From assembly GCF_013404595.1 (NCBI RefSeq), contig NZ_JABVAX010000005.1, positions 44,777 to 108,776 of the forward strand: a stretch of 64,000 nucleotides of DNA, read 5' to 3'. A program made the position numbers and the translations under genes. Shown piece after piece: positions 11,217-18,653 of this stretch. This stretch comes from Jannaschia marina. Lineage in GTDB: Bacteria; Pseudomonadota; Alphaproteobacteria; Rhodobacterales; Rhodobacteraceae. The stretch's first letter is position 1. The number at the start of each line of letters is the position of its first letter. A model generated the notes under the pieces. The model had not been told where the DNA came from, made no database searches, and saw only the letters and a list, made by a program, of their open reading frames with translations.

Positions 11217-11867
11217 ATGCCGCGCGACTTGCCGCCGATCACCCCCGAGACGCTCCTGATGGCCTATGCCTCGGGCGTCTTTCCCATGGCCGAGGGGCGC
11301 GACGAGGCCGAGATCTTCTGGGTCGATCCGAAGATGCGGGGCGTGATGCCGCTCGACGGTTTCCGGCTGTCGCGGAGCCTGTCTAAGACGATCGGGCGCA
11401 CGCCCCATCTCATCACCCTGAACGAGGATTTCGACGGCGTGCTCGCCGGCTGCGCCGACCGGGAGGAGACCTGGATCAACGCCGAGATCGCGGCGCTCTA
11501 CCGGGCACTGCATCGCTCCGGCTTCGCCCATTCGCTCGAAGTCTGGGACGACCACGGGCAGACGCTTGCGGGCGGCGTCTACGGCGTGACGCTCGGCGGG
11601 GCGTTCTTTGGCGAGTCGATGTTCTCGCGCCGGCGGGATGCCTCCAAGATCGCGCTGGCCTACCTCGTGACGCTCCTGCGGCAGCGCGGGTTCACGCTCT
11701 TCGACACGCAGTTCCTGACCGAACACCTCGCCTCGCTCGGAGCCGAGGAGATCCCGCGGACGCAATACCACGCCAAGCTGCAGCAGGCGCTGGACGACCG
11801 CGCGCGCCTGGAGGGACCGCTGCCCTCCGCTCAGGAGGTGAGGCAGCTCAGGACCCAGACGTCGTAG
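11217..11867 (+). CDS. aat: Leucyl/phenylalanyl-tRNA--protein transferase
   Basis: Aat adds Leu or Phe from aminoacyl-tRNA to proteins with N-terminal Arg or Lys, marking them for ClpS/ClpAP degradation by the N-end rule. The 216-residue protein has the family landmarks LLMAYASGVFPM, FWVDPKMRGVMPLDGF, GGVYGVTLGGAFFGESMFS and LFDTQFLTEHLASLGA. Length is close to E. coli Aat (234). The ATG at 11217 begins 44 bases after the lipoprotein. The last 37 bases overlap the end of the converging DUF2155 gene. Confidence 0.95.
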   Translation: MPRDLPPITPETLLMAYASGVFPMAEGRDEAEIFWVDPKMRGVMPLDGFRLSRSLSKTIGRTPHLITLNEDFDGVLAGCADREETWINAEIAALYRALHRSGFAHSLEVWDDHGQTLAGGVYGVTLGGAFFGESMFSRRRDASKIALAYLVTLLRQRGFTLFDTQFLTEHLASLGAEEIPRTQYHAKLQQALDDRARLEGPLPSAQEVRQLRTQTS

Positions 11868-12223
11868 CGCCGGTGCTCCAGCGCATTGAGCGCGGGCGAG
11901 GAGGCCACCATCCAGCCCGCGAACAATTCCTCGACGGCGCGGGCATCGACCACCTGGATCAGGCCGAAGGCGTCGCCCTCGCGGTTGTTCGACGGATAGC
12001 GGCACTCGTGCAGCGTGACCTGAAGCGCGCCATAGGCCATCGTCTGGCCCACCGCCATCTCCACGTCCACGACCTCGCCCGAGACCTTGTCGAGCGTGCG
12101 CAGCACCGCGCCGCTCCCCTGGCTCGTGCGGGCGGCCGTGCCGGCGGTCCCGGTGTCGAGCTGCACCTGCGCGGTGGCGGGCAGCGCGAGAAGCGCCGCC
12201 AGGGCGGCCAGACGGGCGATCAC
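11831..12223 (-). CDS. DUF2155 family secreted protein
   Basis: This 130-residue protein belongs to the alphaproteobacterial DUF2155 family of unknown function. It has a signal peptide (VIARLAALAALLALPATAQ) and the conserved core AVGQTMAYGALQVTLHECRY, ending in the family-typical RRYDVWVLSC. The core resembles small periplasmic beta proteins. It starts with GTG at 12223, whose bases overlap the stop of the NDUFA12 gene (GTGA), so the two are almost certainly translated from one message. An ATG start further upstream would run through the NDUFA12 coding region in another frame and is rejected. Confidence 0.87.
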   Translation of the reverse strand: MIARLAALAALLALPATAQVQLDTGTAGTAARTSQGSGAVLRTLDKVSGEVVDVEMAVGQTMAYGALQVTLHECRYPSNNREGDAFGLIQVVDARAVEELFAGWMVASSPALNALEHRRYDVWVLSCLTS

Positions 12224-12597
12224 TCGGGGCTCCAGGCCTCGTAGTCGGAGGCGGGCTTCACGTCGGCCCGGCGCAGCGACCCCTTGCGGAAGAACGCGCC
12301 CTCCGAGCCGGTGAGGTTCGGCTGATGCGGCTTTTCCCAGGTCTTGTGGGCCAGCGGCTCCTCGGTCGGGGGCTTGGCGAAGGTGTGGTGCAGCCAGCCG
12401 TACCATTCGGGCGGCACGCGGCTCGCGTCGTTGTCCCCGGCATAGTGGACCCAGCGGCGTGTGTCGTCGGCGTTGCGGTAGTAGACGTTGCCGTCCCCGT
12501 CCTCGCCGACCTTCGTGCCGAAGCGGCGGGTCCAGAGCGCGGTACCGAAGCTCTGCCCGTCCCACCAGGCCACGATGCGCTTGAAGAATCCGGCCAT
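12220..12597 (-). CDS. NADH:ubiquinone oxidoreductase subunit NDUFA12 (B17.2) homologue
   Basis: This 125-residue protein is the bacterial homologue of mitochondrial complex I accessory subunit NDUFA12, present in Alphaproteobacteria. Recognisable features are the start FFKRIVAWWDGQSFGTALWT, the GEDGDGNVYYRN segment, RRWVHYAG, and PPEWYGWLHHTF, which is the most conserved block. In known complexes the subunit stabilises the junction of the peripheral and membrane arms. The nuo operon itself is not here. It is followed by DUF2155 with a four-base GTGA overlap. The divergent gap upstream contains a perfect 16-base palindrome. Confidence 0.93.
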   Translation of the reverse strand: MAGFFKRIVAWWDGQSFGTALWTRRFGTKVGEDGDGNVYYRNADDTRRWVHYAGDNDASRVPPEWYGWLHHTFAKPPTEEPLAHKTWEKPHQPNLTGSEGAFFRKGSLRRADVKPASDYEAWSPE

Positions 12598-12703
12598 GTC
12601 TATCCTCCGCGGGTCACTGCCCCTTCCCTACACCGCCGGGCCGTGCGGTCAAGGCAATGGGGTCGGTGCGCGCACGCAGGCGGGGCTGCGCGGAAACGTG
12701 AAT

Positions 12704-12719
12704 TGAACCGATCGGTTCA
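12704..12719. promoter_or_regulatory. Perfect 16-bp palindrome, TetR-type operator candidate
   Basis: TGAACCGATCGGTTCA is an exact palindrome in the gap between NDUFA12 and the EF-hand gene. It overlaps a possible -35 element (TTGAAC, 12703-12708), with the AT-rich TATATC at 12724-12729 as a possible -10, though the 15-base spacing is short. Form and position suit a TetR-family operator that would repress the EF-hand gene. No TetR gene is in the window. Confidence 0.55.
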
Positions 12720-12754
12720 GTTTTATATCCGGGGCCCAACCGAAAGGATCCCCC

Positions 12755-13264
12755 ATGCTGCGCCATACCCTCGCCGCCCTGGCCCTCGCCACGCTGCCCG
12801 CGTCCGCGCAGGAGGTCGCGCCCCTCGTCGGCTCTGAGGTGGTCGATGCCTCCGCCGCGGCGGTCGATGCCTTCGCCGTGGCCATCGACGCCGACGGCGA
12901 CAGCCGCATCACCCTCGAAGAGCTGGACGCCGCGGGCCGCGACGTCTTCGCCTCGATGGACGCCGACGCAAGCGGCGGGCTCTCGATGCAGGAGATGCTC
13001 GACTAGCCCCACGGCTTTGGTGATCTGGCGCAGTTTCGCGGGCGCGACGCCGAATCCGCGACCGCGATGACCACGGCCTTCGATCTCATGGACACCAACC
13101 GCGACCAGAGCATCGACGCCGGCGAACACGCCACCGGCCTCGCGTTGGCCTGGCGGCTGGCCGACCGCGACGGGGACGGCGCGCTCTCGCTGACCGAGTT
13201 CCGGGAGGACTTCCTGATCGTCACCGCGCTCCGTCGCGGCGTCGGCAGCGCGACCGGGCGCTAG
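12755..13264 (+). pseudogene. EF-hand calcium-binding protein interrupted by an in-frame amber codon
   Basis: The reading frame encodes a signal peptide (LRHTLAALALATLPASAQ) and four 12-residue EF-hand loops: DADGDSRITLEE, DADASGGLSMQE, DTNRDQSIDAGE and DRDGDGALSLTE. A TAG at 13004-13006 separates the first two loops from the last two, but the frame stays open and coding-like through it to 13264, giving 170 codons in total. The next ATG, at 13067, has no Shine-Dalgarno sequence, so the second half is unlikely to be made independently. As it stands an 83-residue secreted fragment with two EF-hands could still be produced. A single substitution (for example from a Tyr, Gln or Trp codon), a sequencing error, or readthrough would each explain it. 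Confidence 0.75.
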
Positions 13265-13323
13265 CCGCTGGCCCCCCGCCGCGACCGCCGCTAACGTGGC
13301 GCGCGATTCCGAGGGAGGACGAC

Positions 13324-14613
13324 ATGACCGAGACCCGCCAATACGGCTTCGACACGCTGCAGATCCACGCCGGCGCGCGGCCCGACCCGGCCACCGGCGC
13401 ACGACAGACGCCGATCTACCAGACCACGGCCTATGTGTTCCGCGACGCCGAACATGCCGCCGCGCTCTTCAACCTGCAGGAAGTGGGCTACATCTATTCG
13501 CGGCTGACGAACCCGACCGTCGCCGTGCTGCAGGAGCGGATCGCCACGCTCGAAGGCGGGGCCGGGGCCGTCTGCTGCTCCTCCGGGCACGCGGCGCAGA
13601 TCATGGCGCTCTTCCCGCTGATGCAGCCGGGCTGCAACATCGTCGCCTCCTCGCGGCTCTACGGCGGCACGATCACGCAGTTCAGCCAGACGATCAAACG
13701 CTTCGGCTGGTCGTGCAAATTCGTCGACTTCGATGACCTCGACGCGGTGAAGGCCGCCATCGACGACGACACCCGCGCCGTTTTCGGCGAGGCCATCGCG
13801 AACCCCGGTGGCTGGATCATGGACGTGCGCGCCGTGGCCGACGTGGCCGATGCGGCGGGCCTCCCGCTCATCATCGACAACACCTCCGCCACGCCCTACC
13901 TCGTGCGCCCGATCGAGCACGGGGCGACGCTCGTCGTCCATTCGACCACGAAGTACCTCACCGGCAACGGCACCGTCACCGGCGGCTGCGTGATCGACTC
14001 CGGGCAGTTCGACTGGTCCGCCTCGGGCAAGTTCCCCTCCCTCTCGGAGGCGGAGCCGGCCTATCACGGCCTCAAGTTCCACGAGACCTTCGGCGCGCTC
14101 GCCTTCACCTTCCACGGCATCGCCGTCGGCCTGCGCGACCTCGGCATGACGATGAACCCCCAGGCCGCCCACTACACGCTGATGGGGATCGAGACGCTCA
14201 GCCTGCGGATGGAACGGCACGTCAGGAACGCCGAGACCGTCGCCGCCTGGCTCGAAAAGCACGACGCGGTCGATCACGTCACCTATGCCGGCCTCAAGTC
14301 CTCGCCCTACAACAAGCTGGCGCAGAAGGTCTGCCCGAAGGGCGCGGGCGGGCTCTTCACCGTGGCCCTGAAGGGGGGCTACGACGCCTGCGTGAAGTTC
14401 GTCGACAACCTCGAGATCTTCAGCCACGTCGCCAACCTGGGCGATGCGCGCAGCCTCGTCATCCATTCCGCCTCCACGACCCACCGTCAGCTGTCGCCCG
14501 AACAGCAGGAAGCCGCGGGCGCGGGACCGGGCGTCGTGCGCATCTCCATCGGGATCGAGGACGCCGACGACCTCATCGCCGACCTCGAACAGGCACTCGC
14601 CAAGGCGAGCTGA
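13324..14613 (+). CDS. metY: O-acetylhomoserine sulfhydrylase (aminocarboxypropyltransferase)
   Basis: MetY is a PLP enzyme that makes homocysteine directly from O-acetylhomoserine and sulfide; some members also act on O-acetylserine. The 429-residue length fits MetY rather than the shorter cystathionine synthases (about 390). Family motifs include FDTLQIHAGARPDPATGARQ, the YSRLTNPT segment, and HSTTKYLTGNG, where lysine 210 should bind PLP. GAGGGAGGA precedes the ATG. The upstream gap of about 60 bases shows no SAM-II-like riboswitch. Two GC hairpins without T-runs follow the stop. Confidence 0.94.
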   Translation: MTETRQYGFDTLQIHAGARPDPATGARQTPIYQTTAYVFRDAEHAAALFNLQEVGYIYSRLTNPTVAVLQERIATLEGGAGAVCCSSGHAAQIMALFPLMQPGCNIVASSRLYGGTITQFSQTIKRFGWSCKFVDFDDLDAVKAAIDDDTRAVFGEAIANPGGWIMDVRAVADVADAAGLPLIIDNTSATPYLVRPIEHGATLVVHSTTKYLTGNGTVTGGCVIDSGQFDWSASGKFPSLSEAEPAYHGLKFHETFGALAFTFHGIAVGLRDLGMTMNPQAAHYTLMGIETLSLRMERHVRNAETVAAWLEKHDAVDHVTYAGLKSSPYNKLAQKVCPKGAGGLFTVALKGGYDACVKFVDNLEIFSHVANLGDARSLVIHSASTTHRQLSPEQQEAAGAGPGVVRISIGIEDADDLIADLEQALAKAS

Positions 14614-14759
14614 CCGCAGGGTTGCCGGGGGGCACCGTGCCCTCCAGCGGTCGGCAAGGGCCTGCCGAGCGGGCCCGCCACCTTTTCATGCCGCCTTCCG
14701 TGACTTAGGGTCTCGGAAAAGCATCCCGCGCGACGGGCGCGCCGATCACAGGCCAGGGC

Positions 14760-17700
14760 ATGACACCACAGATCGCACTCGACCTCTCGCTCGACGGCAT
14801 CGTCGTGATGTCCCGCGCCGACGACGGGACCTGGTGGCGCGAGGGGATCGTCCGCCTCGACGCCGACAACATGGCCGAGCAGCTGACGCGGATGCGCGCG
14901 CGCTGTGCCGCGCGGGTGGGCGAGGAATTCACGACGCTCCTCATCATACCCGACAGTCAGATCCTCTTCACCTCGCTCGAACGCGACGACCGCGATCCGA
15001 AGGTCACCATCCGCTCGCTCCTGCGCGGGCGCACGCCCTACGAGGTCGAGGATCTCGCCTTCGACTATATCCAGCGCGGCGACCGGCTGCAGGTGGCCGT
15101 CGTCGCCCTCGAAACCCTGCTCGAGGCCGAGAGCTTCGCGGCGGGGTTCGGCTTCCGGCCCGTCGCCCTCGTCGCGAACCCGCAGGACAGCACCTATCCC
15201 GGCCTGCCCCGCTTCGGCCAGACGGGCCTCGCGAGCGACCTTCTGGCGGGCGAGAAGCTCGACCTCGACATCGAGGACGGCTTCGAGATCGTCCCCGCGC
15301 CGAACGCCCCGGAGATGCCCGAGGAGGAGGTCGCCGCCGCGCCGGAACCGGAGGAGCCCCCCGCCGCCGAGCCCGTAGCGGAGGACGCGCCCGTCGAGGC
15401 CGGGCCGGCCGAGGTCGCGACGGACGATGCCCCCCCGGCGGAGGAGCCCCCCGCTCCGGAAACGCCGGAGCCGGTCACGGTCGAGGACGCGCCCGCCGAG
15501 GAAAGCGCCGCGCCCGAAGAGGCGGCTGCGATCGAGGCGGTACCCTCCGACGACACGCCCGCAGATGCCGGTCCGGAAGACGCGATGCCCGTCGCCGCGC
15601 CGCCGCCCGAGGCCCCTACGCCGGTTCCCCCGGCGGCCCGCGCGGCCCCGGTCGCGGCCGAAGACGCGCCGCAGAAGCCGGAGACGCCGCCCCTCGCCAC
15701 GCCCGCCGCGCCGGCGTTCAGCACCAAGCGCCGCGGCGAGCCGGTGATGAGCGCGCCGAAGGCCGAGCCGCTCGCGCGGATCACCCCGCGCCTGAGCGCG
15801 ACTCCGCCCGTCGTCGCGACGCCGGCCCCGGCCGAAACCCCGTCCGCCGAACCCGCGACCGTCACGCTCTCCGAGGCCGCGCCGGCCCGACCCGGTTCCG
15901 GCGCACTGGCCGGTCTGATGGGCGTCCTCCGCAGGGACGCGACGCAGGGCGATGCCCCGGACGAGCCGGAGGCCGATCCGGACGCCAGCGCGCTCGCGCT
16001 GCCCGGTCTCGCGCGCGAGCGCGTCCTCGAACCCCGCCGCCGCAACGGCAAGCTCGGCCTCGCGCTGACGCTCTCGCTGCTTGCTCTCATGGGCATCGTC
16101 GCGCTCTGGGCCGTCCTCCTCGACGACGATCCCGCGACCGACGTGGCCGGGGACGCGCCGGCGACCTCCACGCCCGAGGCCACCGCGCTGCTCCTCCCGG
16201 AGGAGACTCCGGAGGACGCCCCCGTTCCGCAGGAGGAGGATCTCGCCTCACTCCTGCCGACCCCGCGCCCCGAGAGTCCGGAGACGCCCGCGACCGCCCC
16301 GGAGGTCGTCAGCCCCCCGCTCCCGCTGGGCGGGGACGAAGAGGCCCGGGAGACGGCGGAGGCGGAGCCGCCCGCCGAGACACCGGACACCGAGGCACCG
16401 GAGGCCGTGGCCGAGGCACCGCAGCCGCCGGTCGAAGCCGAGACGACCGAAGACGCCGCCGCCGACACGGAAGCGACCGAGCCGGAGACCGAGACCGCAG
16501 AACTCACCCCGGAGGGCCCGGTGACCGAGAGCGCACTCCCGGACGCCGCCGAAGAAACCACCGAAGCCCCCGCGGAGAGCGAGGGGGGCGAAGAGATCGC
16601 CGCCGTCGATCCGGCCCCGGAAGACTCGACGCTCGACGCGACGGCCACCGCGGAGGCCCCGGCGGAGACGCCCGCCCCCGTCGGCACCGCGGCCGCGACC
16701 GCCGCCGCCCCGGAGGTCGAGAGCGCCGCGCTGCCCGAGGCCGGGACCGAGACGGCCGCGCTCGACGTGACGCCGCAGCCGGATGCCGCCCCGGCCGAGG
16801 ACGCCGCCCCGGCCACGGAGGATGCCGGCGCGGAACTTGCCGCCGCCGGGGATGACACCCCGCCGACGGCTCCCGCCGCCACGACCGACGCTGCCGAGGC
16901 CCCGGACGCCGAAGCCCCGCCCGCGGAGCCCGAGATCGAGCTGGTGACCGCGACGCCCGAGGGCACGGCAGCACCGGGCGGCTATACCGTCGTCGCCGGA
17001 CGCCCCGACGTGATGCCCGTGGCCCGAGTCAGCACGCGCGGCGCGGTAGAGACGCCGGAGGCCGCGCCAGAGGAGACGGCGGAACGCACCGCCCTGCGCC
17101 GCGTGCTGCCCACCCAACGCCCCGCGCGTGAGGGCACCGATGCCGAGACGGCCGGGGAGAGCGACGACGCGCCGCTTGCCGGCGGCCTGAGCCGCGAGGA
17201 GCTGACCCGCGTGCGCCCGCGCCAGCGCCCCGAGGACCGCTCCGGAGCCGCCGCGGAGACCGGGACCACCGGGGACGACACGGATGCCGCCGTCCAGGCC
17301 GCGGCCGCCGCCGCCGCCGCATCGCTCGCGCAGTCGGCGGAGGCCCCGCCGCCCGAGCCGGTCTCGCGCCTCGCGCTCGCCAGTTCGGACCGCCCGAGCG
17401 GCCGCCCCCGTTCGGTGGAGCGGGCCGCGGCCCGCATCGTCACCCAACGCCGGGAACAGGCGACCGCCGCCGCCGCGAGCAGTTCCAGCCAGAGCAGCAG
17501 CCCCGCGCCCGCCGCGGCGCGCAGCGGCCAGACCATCCGGTCGGCCGGCGGCAGCGTCGCCCGGGCCGCGACGCAGCGCAACGCCATCCGCCTGCGCGAC
17601 ACAAATCTGATCGGCGTCTACGGCCGCCCGAACGCCCGGCGCGCGCTGGTCCGGCTCTCGAACGGGCGCTACGTGAAGGTCGAGGTCGGCGACCGGCTCA

Positions 17701-17789
17701 ACCGGGGCCGCGTCACCGCGATCGGCGACAGCCAGCTCGTCTACCAGCGCGGCGGGCGGAACGTGACGCTGCGGCTGCCGCGAAGCTGA
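14760..17789 (+). CDS. Large Pro/Ala/Glu-rich single-pass membrane protein with GspL-like N-terminus and GspC/PilP-like C-terminus
   Basis: The 1009-residue protein has three parts. Residues 1-170 resemble the cytoplasmic actin-like domain of type II secretion GspL or PilM, with the pattern LLIIPDSQILFTSLERDD, then a segment like GspL's ALEExLAEDVDDLHFA (YEVEDLAFDY), then QVAVVALETLLEAESF. A very acidic Pro/Ala region precedes one transmembrane helix at about 432-455 (ALTLSLLALMGIVALWAVLL). Residues 460-940 are a periplasmic low-complexity region rich in E, A, P and T. Residues 941-1009 form a compact domain like the GspC/PilP homology region (LIGVYGRPNARRALVRLSNG, VEVGDRLNRGRV). No other secretion genes are nearby. 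In databases such proteins may be misnamed translation initiation factor IF-2 because of composition. Domain assignments are by eye. Confidence 0.75.
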   Translation: MTPQIALDLSLDGIVVMSRADDGTWWREGIVRLDADNMAEQLTRMRARCAARVGEEFTTLLIIPDSQILFTSLERDDRDPKVTIRSLLRGRTPYEVEDLAFDYIQRGDRLQVAVVALETLLEAESFAAGFGFRPVALVANPQDSTYPGLPRFGQTGLASDLLAGEKLDLDIEDGFEIVPAPNAPEMPEEEVAAAPEPEEPPAAEPVAEDAPVEAGPAEVATDDAPPAEEPPAPETPEPVTVEDAPAEESAAPEEAAAIEAVPSDDTPADAGPEDAMPVAAPPPEAPTPVPPAARAAPVAAEDAPQKPETPPLATPAAPAFSTKRRGEPVMSAPKAEPLARITPRLSATPPVVATPAPAETPSAEPATVTLSEAAPARPGSGALAGLMGVLRRDATQGDAPDEPEADPDASALALPGLARERVLEPRRRNGKLGLALTLSLLALMGIVALWAVLLDDDPATDVAGDAPATSTPEATALLLPEETPEDAPVPQEEDLASLLPTPRPESPETPATAPEVVSPPLPLGGDEEARETAEAEPPAETPDTEAPEAVAEAPQPPVEAETTEDAAADTEATEPETETAELTPEGPVTESALPDAAEETTEAPAESEGGEEIAAVDPAPEDSTLDATATAEAPAETPAPVGTAAATAAAPEVESAALPEAGTETAALDVTPQPDAAPAEDAAPATEDAGAELAAAGDDTPPTAPAATTDAAEAPDAEAPPAEPEIELVTATPEGTAAPGGYTVVAGRPDVMPVARVSTRGAVETPEAAPEETAERTALRRVLPTQRPAREGTDAETAGESDDAPLAGGLSREELTRVRPRQRPEDRSGAAAETGTTGDDTDAAVQAAAAAAAASLAQSAEAPPPEPVSRLALASSDRPSGRPRSVERAAARIVTQRREQATAAAASSSSQSSSPAPAAARSGQTIRSAGGSVARAATQRNAIRLRDTNLIGVYGRPNARRALVRLSNGRYVKVEVGDRLNRGRVTAIGDSQLVYQRGGRNVTLRLPRS

Positions 17790-17830
17790 GAGGCCGGAGA
17801 TCGTCAGGGCAGGCCCGACGATGATGCGCC

Positions 17831-18163
17831 CTAGAGCCCGAGCGCCGCGCGGGTGTCATCCCGCCAGCCGAGGTGCAGCGTGCCGTCGGCCGCTTCCGCC
17901 ACCGGGCGTTTGACGAGAGCCGGATGCGCCACCATCAGCGCGACCGGATCGCCCGCGCGCTCGGCCTCCGTGAGGCCACGCCAGGTGGTCGAGCGTATAT
18001 TGAGCAAATCCTTGCCAAAGGCATCGTGCCAGGCCTCCACCTCCGCGGCGGTCACCGGCTCGGCGCGCAGGTCGCGCAACCGGGCGTCCCGGCCCGCTGC
18101 GCCCAAGTCTTTCAGGGCCTTGCGGCAGGTGTCGCAGGCCTTCAGCCCATGCAGAACGATCAT
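17831..18163 (-). CDS. ArsC/YffB (Spx-like) family reductase
   Basis: This 110-residue protein has the thioredoxin-like ArsC/Spx fold. It starts with MIVLHGLKACDTCRKALKDL, with a CDTC pair at residues 10-13, and has the conserved LNIRSTTWRGL and HPALVKRPV segments. YffB-type members are glutathione-linked reductases of uncertain substrate; true arsenate reductases of this fold are longer (about 140). I therefore would not call it an arsenate reductase. It lies alone on the minus strand between two plus-strand genes, so it should have its own promoter in the gap it shares with the cold-shock gene. Confidence 0.85.
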   Translation of the reverse strand: MIVLHGLKACDTCRKALKDLGAAGRDARLRDLRAEPVTAAEVEAWHDAFGKDLLNIRSTTWRGLTEAERAGDPVALMVAHPALVKRPVAEAADGTLHLGWRDDTRAALGL

Positions 18164-18335
18164 CCGATGCCCCCCTTGCTGCCCTCACGTTTTGACGGTC
18201 ACCCTTGACCTTCGCAAGCCGTTGCCGTTCTGCTTGGGGCGTATTCGGCGATCTGGACAATGTCTTTCAGGTGTTTACGTCGTGCACCACTACCGCCGCG
18301 ATCTTGCGGGCGGAACGACTCAAGGAGACACGGTC

Positions 18336-18545
18336 ATGGCTACCGGCACCGTGAAATGGTTTAACGCAACCAAAGGCTTCGGCTTCATTGCCCCCGACGA
18401 CGGCGGAAAGGACGTGTTCGTCCATATCTCGGCCGTGGAACGGGCGGGGATGACCGGCCTGAGGGACAATCAGAAGGTCCAATACGAGATGCGCGAGGGT
18501 CGCGACGGCCGCTCCTCGGCCTCGGAGCTCGTCGCTCTGGACTGA
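18336..18545 (+). CDS. Cold-shock domain protein (CspA family)
   Basis: The 69-residue protein is a single cold-shock OB-fold domain that binds single-stranded RNA or DNA. RNP1 (KGFGFI) and RNP2 (VFVHIS) motifs are both present. AAGGAG precedes the ATG at 18336. The 172 bases upstream separate it from the divergent ArsC-like gene and would allow the long 5' leader common to cold-shock genes, but I see no recognisable thermosensor. Two GC hairpins follow the stop, the second a good terminator. Confidence 0.95.
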   Translation: MATGTVKWFNATKGFGFIAPDDGGKDVFVHISAVERAGMTGLRDNQKVQYEMREGRDGRSSASELVALD

Positions 18546-18588
18546 ACAGCACCGGTTTCATGCCCGCCGACGCGGGCCTGACCCCTTC

Positions 18589-18617
18589 GGGCGCCCGCTG
18601 ACCGCAGGCGTCCTTTT
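18589..18617 (+). terminator. Intrinsic terminator after the cold-shock gene
   Basis: GGGCGCC (18589-18595) pairs with GGCGTCC (18607-18613) with one G-U pair, followed by TTTT. A second hairpin without a T-run, GCCCGC-CGAC-GCGGGC at 18562-18577, lies just upstream. Confidence 0.65.
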
Positions 18618-18653
18618 CATTTTGCCGGGCGCGGTCTCTTCCGTCAGACCGGC

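Noticed and set aside
13265..13323. SAM-II or SAH riboswitch before metY
   Set aside because: The gap is under 60 bases and lacks the conserved AAAG and GCUAAA-type segments.
17831..18163. Arsenate reductase linked to the ArsR-ArsC fusion
   Set aside because: It is 35 kb away, shorter than true glutaredoxin-coupled ArsC and better matched to the YffB/Spx-like group.
18164..18335. Cold-shock leader thermosensor
   Set aside because: The gap is long enough, but I could not find a cold box or convincing alternative pairing by inspection, and the putative promoter elements are weak.
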